DNA from: Thereva unica
Lineage: Eukaryota > Arthropoda > Insecta > Diptera > Therevidae
DNA length: 64,000 nucleotides
Assembly (NCBI GenBank): GCA_949987705.1
Contig: OX465283.1
Span: 49,080,953 to 49,144,952 of the forward strand
Reading direction: 5' to 3'
Shown: positions 55,370 through 64,000 of the stretch, piece after piece
How the letters are laid out: every line of letters starts with the position of its first letter
Position numbering within the stretch: the first letter of the stretch is position 1
Program-made: the position numbers and the translations under genes
The notes under the pieces: generated by a model
What the model saw: only the letters and a program-made list of their open reading frames with translations
Told to the model about the DNA's origin: nothing
Databases searched by the model: none

Positions 55370-55919
55370 TGATTGTTGCCAATGAAGAAGCCGCAGGGCT
55401 TGCAATATGAAAATGCCGTCGCAAGAATGATCCATGCGATAACGGATGAAGCTCATTTTACAAAACTGTCGAATTTGGGGAACAGAGAACCCACTCGTCG
55501 TTTATGACATGAAATACCACTGCACCAATGAGAAAGTTACTGTTTGGACCGAAGTGTGTTCAGAAACCATCATCGGACCATTTTTCTTTAAAGTTCGAGA
55601 AACCGTTGACGGTGCACGCCATCGTTGTATGTTGGTGCACTTTGAGGGTTCGAAAACGGGCGAAAAAGTTCTGACGAACCTCTTTTCAACAAGACCGCTA
55701 CACCGCAGCCACTTCATGTTCTGACAAAAGTCAAGTTTATGCCATTGGCGAACTCAAAGCTAAGATACCAGCCGAAGTAGCCGCTATAAGGCCCGAAAAC
55801 AGCTGTTGTTTGCGTATCGAATGGAGGTCATTTAATCGACATAAATGGTAGAGAATAAAATCGGCTGAAAAATGTCGGAGTTGTTCAATGTTGAAATACC
55901 GAAGGTCTAGGGCGCACCC
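55370..55919 (+). mobile_element. Mariner-like transposase, 3' fragment with right end
   Basis: Plus strand: SDEAHF (second catalytic Asp region), then after a frameshift NCRIWGTENPLVVYDMKYHC, EKVTVWTEVCSETIIGPFFF, a further shift to TSFQQDRYTA (degraded third-Asp block QQDGATAH), and ELKAKIPAEVAAIRPE and NGGHLIDI near the end. The motif series WGTENP, KVTVW, IIGPFFF, RNGGHL fits a mariner-related transposase family. The terminus matches the inverted start at 2169. The first half is missing and the rest is frame-broken. Confidence 0.75.
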
Positions 55920-57755
55920 CACCTAGCATGAGAATTTACATATTTTATTGGGGGACGCCAAGGGTTTTTTATGTAACAGGGAGGTCGCAGTATCATAAAG
56001 TTTGGTAACCACTGGATTAAGCGGAGTCGGCGAAAGCGGTGAGTCTTGCGTTTAAACTCTTGGATGCTGTTTTTATGAGTTCATTTTTTAAGCAGTCGGC
56101 TAATCCATAGATGCAATCTTCCGAGTTTGCGAGAGATAATTTCATCTGAGTGTTATGTCTCTTGTAACAAATGAATCCTCCTAACCAGTTGACAAAACGT
56201 CAAATAAGTACCTAAAAACTTGAACTTAGGGCACTACATATGTATACAATGAAAGAAGGGCCAAAGTTTAAAAAAATCCTCCTCATGCTTCAAACGGAAT
56301 TTTAACACCAGAAATACTAAGCATGTCAGCATAAATTATTTAATTGTTCATAATCCTCTTAAATTAGCGGAGCCCTAATCCTTCGGATCAATAAACATTA
56401 GCCCCCACCACAGTCAATCATTAAATATATAGCGTTGTCACGCGGCGGCGAAAGTCTCTTTTTAACTCATTGCGCTATCTGATGCCTCTGGAAGCCCCAT
56501 TTGACAAGTGAATTGCTTACAATCCTTAAATTGAGCACAAACAGGAGTTCATGAAGTGGTATACCGAGGGATTTGGCTGCCTCAGCCAGTCACCATTCTG
56601 TTCATCATAGCAACCGCGATGAAAGCATCCTGCCACCAATTAAGGCCCTATGCCCTTTGTTGAACTTTTCAGCGTGTATTTCGGCAAAGATTTTTAAGCA
56701 TAACTAAACCTTACACCAACACAGATTTGCGGAGTTTTAAAAGTAACACAAAACAAAGAAAAAGTATCATAAACTCCGATATAGCGGCGGGAATGGAAAT
56801 ATTGATTGATGAAAGTTTGTTTACGAAATTCGTTTGGAGATTTTTTATCGGGGTGTTTGGGGCTGGTGCTACCTTCAGTTGGATTCCTCCAGTTATTTTG
56901 AAGAAAAATCGTTTTTCAAACATCGGTTGCCCTCCATTAGCTAATTTTGTTTTAATTAAGCCCAGAAATTTATTTTCACCCGGGAAACCAGCTCGAGCGG
57001 CAACGATGCTGTATTTTTCATTATTTATTGAGTTAAGGTGTTCCCTCTAGCGTTGAGTAATTTCCCTGCTGTCAGCTTAAAGGCTCCTAAACTTTTCCCC
57101 AATAGATGCGTGACGGTTAAAATATCGGAGTGATTTTTTTCCCCATTGGGGAACTTAAAGATTTGACATAAAAATATCTCAAAATTGAAAATCCCTTCAA
57201 GTATATGTATGCTACAGCTACTACAGCCATAATTGAGTTTCGAATACAAATTTAGAAAAGAATTTGCATAAATTTAACTGCGATCATAAATAGAGGTTGA
57301 CTTAAGGAATTTGGAAATTTCAAGCCAGTTTTTGTATTGTGCCAATTTAGAACATTACTTGTAGAAAGAAATTTGTTTTTGTTGGCTTTGTCAAACCAAT
57401 TTAATGGTAGGGCGAAGACAAATGTTAGTTTAGTTTAGATTTATGGTTGATTGTAATGTAGCTAAATATATAATTGTTCCTTCTTAAAGCACTAAATAAG
57501 TACTGCAAGAAACAAAAAAATCTAAGATATTTTAACGCTATCGATTCTGAAAAAGTTAGGCGGGTTACAAGGGGGAGATATCATACGTCTATCAACTTCT
57601 AGCTGCGGTTAGTAGCTAATTTTGTAAAGCTCGAGTAAGGAGGATGATAGCGAAAGCCGAAAAGAACTAGAGGACAAGCAAGGCAGATCCATAGGCATTT
57701 ATGACGCCAAAGATATACTCCTTCGTAGGTAATAGTAAGCATCACCCCTACTAAA
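55920..57755. other. No recognisable gene
   Basis: Frames at 56727-57050 (+) and 56711-56923 (-) overlap and lack motifs. The remainder is AT-rich. Confidence 0.45.
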
Positions 57756-58634
57756 CCTAATAAGGAATCTCCCCGGAGTCACCAGTTAACTATAGGATAA
57801 CCTCCTTGTTCCCATTCGGGAATGTATTTTTCCGCACTCTGGTTTCTGGCGTGCGAGTTATTACCGATGATAGTTTGGTTAAGTTAAATTAGATATGGCT
57901 GAGCTGCTGGTTCACAGCCCAAACACTGAGGCCAAAGGGATATTATTATTGGGATGCCGTAATGATCCCATTTTAACCTGACGTTAAAGTGTCGTTTCTT
58001 CGCTAAACCACCTCGATGACGTAATGAATCTTCTTAGTTGGGGGATCCCAAACTTCGACATTTCCGCAAACGTGCTTAGAAAAGGTTCCTTAGATTCTTA
58101 CAGCTTCTGTTGAAATCGTAGATCTCGAGACCTAAGCGGACCGCATGCGTCCCTATTAAAAAGTGTCCGGTTAGCACTCCCACTATAATTGAGAGGTTTC
58201 GTCTACCAAGGCTTTAGGACCTAGTCATTTTGGCCAAGGTGCATTTATTAGGATCTCTTCAATGCTTCTCTGCCCAAGGCATACGAAAAGGAAGTTCGTC
58301 AGCTTTATAGTTTCCCTTTATATTTCGGTGACCGGGCACACGTACGTGGAGGGTCGCAAACTGGTGAGCCATCTCGTTTAGAGATATGCGACATTCAGAG
58401 ATCGTTCTGGAGTTGTTAGTGCAAGAGCGCAGGGCTTTTAGAGCCGCCTGACTATCTGAGAAGATGTAGACAGTTCAAAACAGCCGTTCCCTAAAACTTC
58501 CGCCTGGTATACACTGCAGTGATTAAGTAGTCCTAATCCCAAGTTCCGCTGAGAACACTGCTCCTCTCACTCCACCCCCGAGCTTAGAGCCGTTAGTGAA
58601 GAAGTTTATGGCACTCTAAATACTATGTTTTATG
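57756..58634 (-). mobile_element. LOA-like LINE: RNase H domain and C-terminal tail
   Basis: Minus strand across frames: INFFTNGSKLGGGV (first RNase H Asp in TNGS), NHCSVYQAEVL (Glu in QAE), IFSDSQAALKALRSC (third Asp, SDSQAA), NEMAHQFATLHVRVPGH (VPGH), GNYKADEL (fourth Asp), then LTGHFLIGTHAVRLGLEIYD and NRSCKN, and FADMSKFGIPQLRRFITSSR with WF. The order TDGS, AE, SDSQAA, VPGH, AD plus LTGH.IG.HA.R and an FI..S.WF tail is that of LOA/I-type elements with an RNase H. Stops and frameshifts throughout. Confidence 0.8.
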
Positions 58635-60210
58635 TTACTCCAATGAAGGAGACCTCGGATATGCGAAAACCTGTTTCTGTGGGAATGGTGAATAAGTCCA
58701 GCACCTTAAAGTGCCCCCCTCCCCCTGGATTCCGGTCCAAGATCCAGATTCTTTTATTCTAAGGGCTACGGTAGTCGCGTTTTCGCTTGATACAAGGTTC
58801 AAAGGTTCAAAAATACTCTCTCCACGTTTTTTTATCCTATCAGGATCTGTTAATAAGTTCCCATCTATGTTTTTGCAGATGTCCGTTCTTGGCTGAAACT
58901 TATTATTGATCTGGCGAGTTCCTTTGTACGCTTGTCTAATTCTCCCTTCATTGAAGTCTTCCTGTATCTGTAAGATCCTGCTGTTTAGATATTCCCTCTT
59001 ATTCTTTCTGCAAAGCTGCGATCTTCTCTTTTCCTCGAAGACTTCTATTCTTGCTCTTGTTGGCCTTGCGATGTAGTTTCCGTGGCTCTGGTTTCTTTGT
59101 TCAATTTCAGCTCTACAGTCAAACCAATCAATTCTAGTCTGACTGGGCCGCCTAGTACCTCGTCTGCTGCCCCCTCTTATGCTGCTTTTGATTTGCTCCC
59201 ATTTCTCGTTAATGTTGTGCTGTTCTTCTACCTCTTTCAAGCATACTGGTAGGCATCTCTTATTTCTTCCTGTTTTAACTTATCTATAAATCGTATTGGT
59301 TGAGTTTGCCCTCTATGCGTTTTGGTTGCTATCCGGGTTCTCAATTCCACCTTGACTAGATAGTGGTCCGAGCCACACCACGCTCCTGTCCTTGTACTTA
59401 CGTCCAGAATACTCGTGGCCCCTCTTCTCTTAATTAGGACGTGGTCAATTTTATTATTAGTTACCCCGTCTGGTGACTGCCACGTCATCTTATGGATATT
59501 TTTGTGCGGGAACATTGTTGATAGTAAGTTCAACGCTTGCGAGTTCGATCAATCTACTAGTATTGTCATTGGTAACGTTAACGGTTATGTTTTTCTATGA
59601 CTCCTAGGAGCTCCTCTTCTTTTCCTACTTTGGCATTCATATCCCCAAGCACCATTTTAATGTCATTTGACGCTATTAACCTGATGGAATTTGTAAGCTC
59701 TTGGTAGGATTCCTCTTTCTCCTCATCCGTTTTCCCTTCTGTGGGCGCGTGGACGTTTATAAAAGTAATGTTATGTAGCCTTGCTTTAATGCGAAGGGTG
59801 CATATCCTATTGCTTACTGGCTTGAAGTCTAGAATCAGCTATTTCATTCCTTCTCTATGATGAATGCTACTCCGAAATATCTTCTTCCATTCTATGATCT
59901 ATTGGAGAGTACCGTGTGGGTTTTTAGATACATTGTGGGTCCACTGTGGGTCCATTTGGTTTCTTGATGGGCGGTGATCTTTATGTTATATTTTTTTAGT
60001 AATAATAATATGTTGAGTCTGTTGAGCGTCCTGAAGTTCCATGTTCCAAGATCGAATTCCATATTCCGTTGCCTGAGTCGTTGCCTGCCGGGCCTTGAAG
60101 ATTTGTGACGGGTGGGTTTTTACGATAGACAGTTGTCAGTCTGCCGCCCAACCCCCAACCTGGAGGACCAGTCCGGTATTTGCTTCGTTTTGAGGCGCGA
60201 AGCACTCGTC
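58635..60210 (-). mobile_element. LINE C-like AP-endonuclease and linker
   Basis: Minus strand, from 60210: PPGWGLGGRLTTVYR, FDLGTWNFRTLNRLN (endonuclease start, GTWNxRTL), KITAHQETKW (QExxW metal site), FGVAFII, ITFINVHAPTEGK (YAPT-like), IKMVLGDMNAKVG (GDxNA), then KIDHVLIKRRGATSILDVST, GSDHYLVKVELRTRI (SDH catalytic site), and a linker with EVEEQHNINEKWEQIKSSI. It ends near FEPLNLVSS and meets the LOA fragment at about 58.63 kb. The frame is disrupted several times in the N-terminal half. The sequence style matches LINE C at 54.6 kb, but no overlap exists to prove it. Confidence 0.8.
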
Positions 60211-62355
60211 CATCACCCTCCTCGGTCTGTTACTCTTGTATAGACAAGAGTATCCAGGAGACACCCAATGCAAAGTCTACATCTTCGTGGTTGAGGTTGA
60301 GGTAGGATTCGGTAGCATATCAGAAAATCTTAGATCGTGTAGACCTTAGATCGCTGATGGCGTTACCCAGGATTTATCTCTTTGATGTACCGACACCATC
60401 AAAGCTCCCTGAGGCCGTTGCTACCAGTTAATTTGTGGATATTCATCCGCCCGGTATTGCATTTTCTTGTAATTGTCACTGTCTGTATTTCACAATAAGC
60501 TGCTTGATGAACTTGGTAAATACTATCCTTACTTTTTTCTCACTCTTCCTTAATCTTTGTGATGTACGAGAATTGGGTTGCTTTTGGTCGCCACATAGAG
60601 GGCTTAAAAATAACTAATCTATAGTCCTAGTGCGGAAACAAACCCATAAAAGCTTTCACTATTCGTTTCAATTTGTCATTCCTTCTGTAATCCGTTAATT
60701 TGTATTATGCATTAAAAATTGAACGTAATATCAAGCACGCAGCAAAGCGTGTTAACACAACAGCAGATAAGCAATTTTCCGTGTGAAGTATTCAAATGGA
60801 AACTGGCTCTGGGGACTACAGCAGCTAGGATTGCATTAAGCCCGTTGATATTTACAAGTCCCAACAGTTCTCAGATTAGCATTGAAGTACTAAAATAAAA
60901 TTCACACCCTGCACAACAGCCAGACAGTAAAGGTTATCCCAGAATGTTTCTTTTTTCGGATTAGAAGGCTACAAGCCGGCCCAGAAGGAGGTCAAAATCA
61001 TTAGTTTCGTAGATAAACGGATAAACCAAACCACAAGAACCATTGCAAAAGGTTTTTCTGTTGAGGTTTACTGCTTTGGCAGCCACCCAATATACATTGT
61101 GTCCATGAGCAGTGGAAAATTAAATTTTCGTGATTTTTCCCCTAACAGCACGTATGTAATGGAAACAACAACAGCAGAATCTAGAATTGCACTTTGGCGA
61201 TTTATCCATTACGAAACTGGGTTGGCTTCAGGATGAAGCGTAGAGGATATCTAGTATCTACACCAAACATTGACGTGCACTCAAGCTGCTGGAAGTGAGT
61301 GTTTCCCGTTATGAGCACTTTATATTTGTATTCTTAGATACAACACTTATCTTAAGTGCTTTCAAAAACTTGGTCCTCGCCATCGCTCGACTTTGGAGTA
61401 ACTTTGGCATTTTAAGATATCATAGATAATTCTGAGGCATTATCTTTGGCATGAAACTCAAAATCATCAATTTTTGTAGTCATCAAAGTCATCCCCTAGT
61501 TTTTTACCAATCATTCGATAGAGAATCTCTTCTTTATTATTCCATAATACGATAGTAGAGGCAGCTTTCGCAAAGAGTTGAGGCCTTTGTGTAATGTGGC
61601 CGAATATGCCGTGTAACACTGTGATTCGTTTCTGCTTACAATATTGAAAAGGTATAGAGGAAGCTAACATAGAAAAGTAAATTCAGATGCTGAATGAAAA
61701 TACAAGCTGAGAACTCCTTTGATACGTGACGAAGCTGTTCACAGGCATATCCTGATTTCGAATTCACAGCCCATAAAAGGGAAGGATTTTCATCTATTTT
61801 ATGTCAGGAATTTTACATCAAAGCTGCCTGTAAAGTATAGCCTGCCTTAAAGATGTTATTTGTGAAAGTAATAGAAGCGAAGCATTTTCTTACATTTTTT
61901 GTTTTTTTCTTAAGTTACTTTGAAAAAATTTTAATTTTGAAACAAATCAAAAGTGTGTTAAGAGAGTTATGGTACGTTCTTATAAATTTTAATAGCATAG
62001 GGCTTATGCAAGAATAAAACACTGAATTTTGTAGCAGTTATTTATGAAAAAGGTTTGGAAACAATACAAGTAGTAAATTTAATGACAAAGCAGTTTACGA
62101 GAAACAACTTGGTTCTGCATAGAAAGTTCATCTAAATCAATGCACCTACACCTTACGGTGATTAGAAAATACTCGACTATCTCGATGGTGATTAATAAGT
62201 GAAAGACACCTTATCGGCAGTACCACCTTATTGAACAGAGTAGAGGGAAAACACTTGACAAAGATAGGTACGCTCATCTCCTGTCCGCCCAACATAGTAG
62301 GCCTGAGTTTTCCGAGTGAATCGTTCTGTTTGGAGTACACCAGTACACTATCAAG
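60211..62355. other. No recognisable gene
   Basis: AT-rich. A 67-codon ATG-started minus frame at 61467-61670 has ordinary protein-like composition (VLWNNKEEILYRMIGKKLGD) but no recognised motif. Confidence 0.4.
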
Positions 62356-63045
62356 AAAGTCAAAACCTTATTTGACAACAAATTGAGAAGTAAACTCCTT
62401 AATGCAACCTCCGGTAGCAAAAATTTCTGGTCCTTAGTAAGTTCCATGGAGAAGAATTTCACTACAACTTCAATCCCTTCATTTATCCACGATAAGAAGG
62501 TGATAACAGACAGCAAATCCAAGGCCGATCTCTGTTCGCTTCTAATTCTTTTTTACCCGAAACTGATGTGTTACCCCCTGTTTCCGAGCATAATGCCTAT
62601 TCAATGGACAGGGTATCTTCAGGACTGGTGAGGTGTACAGGTGCCTCAAGGAGCTCGATGCAAACAAATTCACTGGATCCGGTAATATACCCCCTATCGT
62701 CTTAAAACAATGCGCCTCATCTTTAGCTAAACCTCTGCACAAACATTTTGCCCTATCGTATTTCTCCGGATTTTATTCCGACTCTTGGAAACTTGCCCAT
62801 GTTCATACCGAAAAAAGGTGACTCCAGCCTTCCCTCCAACTACCACCCAATAGCAATTACTTCTATTCTCTCTTAAACTATGGAGACGATAATCAAACAA
62901 ACAGCTAATGGGATATCTAGAATCCAACCTACTCATAAACGACAGACAGTATGGCTTCCGACAAATAAAGATCCACTGGTGATCTTTTAGTTTGCCTTAC
63001 AGAGCACCTCAACCAAAGTTTGCATGTACATATCAGGTAAATGTA
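62356..63045 (+). mobile_element. CR1/Jockey-like LINE, pre-RT and N-terminal RT
   Basis: Plus strand: NKLRSKLLNATSGSKNFWSL, VSSMEKN, SIPSFIHDKKVITDSKSKAD, then EVYRCLKELDANKFTGSGNI and PPIVLKQCASSLAKPLHKHF, SDSWKLAHV, and in shifted frames NYHPIAIT-like text, LINDRQYGFR and LVCLTEHLNQSLHVH. This is the linker plus RT blocks 0-3 of a CR1/Jockey-like LINE, upstream in the ORF of what the remnant at 6160-7185 covers. Truncated by LINE A at 63.05 kb. Confidence 0.8.
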
Positions 63046-63985
63046 GTATGGTAAACAGATGCCTCTCCAGTTGTCGCATATTGTTAGATTCCACATTTTT
63101 GGTATTTTGACTATGATACCTTCCGTCCAATCCTCCGGAAAGGTACAGGTGTTCCATGCTATTTCCAGGATTGGCTGAAGCGCATCTGCTATGAGGCTTG
63201 AATCGGCTTTCAACAATTCTGGCGGAATGCCATGTTTTCCAGCTGCTTTACCATTGGCCATGGCATGAATTGCGGTTACTATTTCTGTCTTGGATGGGGC
63301 CCGGGTGGTGATTCTTATTGGCTGTGCATTGTTGCTGTTTTTCTGAGGTTCCTGTGTAAGTGGACCATTCAGGGCGGCGGCGGCGAAGTAATCCTTCCAT
63401 CTTTGGAGTTGCTCCTCGTCGTTGCACAGCAGCCTGCCATCCACCTTTAACGGCATGTTTTTTAGTAGAGTGCTTTTCCGAGAGCTGTTTAGTGATTTGC
63501 TACATCACCTTACTGTTGCCTGTGTTTGCCGCTTTTTCTGCGAGCACATTTATCTGCTGCCTTTTATCACACCAGACACTTATCATTACCTCACGGTGTA
63601 ATTGGGAGTATTCCCGTTCAAGTTGGTAACGTCTTTCCGGGTCGCTTGTAGAGTTTACGTTATTTTTGAGGGGCCTTCTGCTTTCTATTTTTTGCCAGGT
63701 TGTGTCCGAGATGCAATGTTGCTAGCGCCCTTTGTCGTACTCCACAGCTCTTCAAGATTTGTGTCGTCAAAAACGATTTGCTGGTTTAATATTTGTTGCA
63801 GGTTCCCAGCAAGTTCTCTCCTTTTAACGCTCTCCCGCAGAAAGTCTAAGTTAAACCATCTATGGTTTCTAGCATCGTGTTGAACGTTTCTGATTCTGAT
63901 TTCTCGATCTACCATCGGGCGATACCCAGGTCTCTTTGTGTATCTTCTTGTGACAAAAGTAAGTTTCACCTACTATGAGTTGGTG
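63046..63985 (-). mobile_element. LINE A copy: linker to start of RT
   Basis: Minus strand: IRIRNVQHDARNHRWFNLDF, RESVKRRELAGNLQQILNQQ, TNLEELWSTTKGA, then after a shift LQRWKDYFAAAALNGPLTQE, ITTRAPSKTEIVTAIHAMAN, GKAAGKHGIPPELLKADSSL, EDWTEGIIVKIPKMWNLTIC and NWRGICL, where it stops at the junction with the CR1-like piece. Nearly the same text as 25.9-26.8 kb. It carries a 3-codon GCC expansion (AAAA) in the linker. The window ends just upstream. Confidence 0.85.
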
Positions 63986-64000
63986 AGAACTACAAAAGTC

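Noticed and set aside
61467..61670. 67-codon ATG-started minus-strand frame with plausible composition
   Set aside because: No motif, splice context or homologue recognised; kept only as a remark in the intergenic entry.
1..64000. CRISPR arrays, bacterial operons, riboswitches, rRNA
   Set aside because: No evenly spaced short direct repeats with unique spacers, no ribosome-binding-site-led gene clusters and no rRNA signatures; the sequence is eukaryotic.

Overview
This 64 kb window is non-coding-rich, AT-rich eukaryotic DNA, almost certainly from an insect and most plausibly a fly with a large repeat-laden genome. The evidence is a P-superfamily transposon, several non-LTR retrotransposon clades (R1-, LOA/I-, CR1/Jockey- and RTE-like), hAT, Tc1/mariner and Harbinger-like DNA elements, and a tRNA-headed SINE. 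I cannot name the species. There are no bacterial-type operons. Most open frames are fragments of decayed mobile elements or chance ORFs.

Two traces of host genes stand out. At 12676-13163 (+) are the last two coding exons of a gene whose protein ends in a PDZ domain. They have a good 3' splice site, a 210-base GT-AG intron and a stop codon, followed by a very AT-rich probable 3'UTR to about 14.3 kb. At 47845-48011 (-) is a weaker candidate exon of unknown identity whose 3' splice site overlaps the target site of a P element.

The best preserved element is that P-superfamily transposon, 48022-53733. It has about 40-bp terminal inverted repeats, an 8-bp target duplication, and one uninterrupted 834-aa transposase frame on the minus strand. 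The frame has a THAP zinc finger, a coiled coil and an RNase H-like D/D/E set. The element is about 5.7 kb, roughly twice the Drosophila P element, and holds long subterminal noncoding regions: tandem repeats, an internal palindrome with about 80-bp arms, and a recurring TTCCAGGTAG motif upstream of the gene and inside the palindrome.

Layout: 0-8.7 kb, a mariner fragment, a Harbinger-like MITE, and a LINE family 'A' copy broken by a hAT element and a CR1-like piece, then a CR1-like LINE. 8.7-11.1 kb, an RTE-like LINE 'B' RT and nested terminal-inverted-repeat elements. 12.7-14.3 kb, the PDZ gene end. 15-16.4 kb, a LINE endonuclease and a SINE. 20.2-22.1 kb, an R1-like LINE inside a repeat. 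23.5-24.3 kb, a long near-perfect palindrome. 24.5-28 kb, LINE A and LINE C remnants and a hAT MITE. 28.5-30.7 kb, inverted and tandem repeats. 33.2-35.4 kb, a LINE A copy split by a foldback MITE whose removal restores the frame. 38.8-41.6 kb, a cluster of MITEs and LINE pieces. 43.3-46.9 kb, a 3.5 kb hAT element filled with other repeats. 48-53.7 kb, the P element. 54-64 kb, LINE C, mariner, LOA, CR1-like and LINE A remnants.

'LINE A', 'B', 'C', 'repeat X' and 'repeat R2' are local labels for families recognised by repetition within the window; clade names are from motif memory and are approximate.
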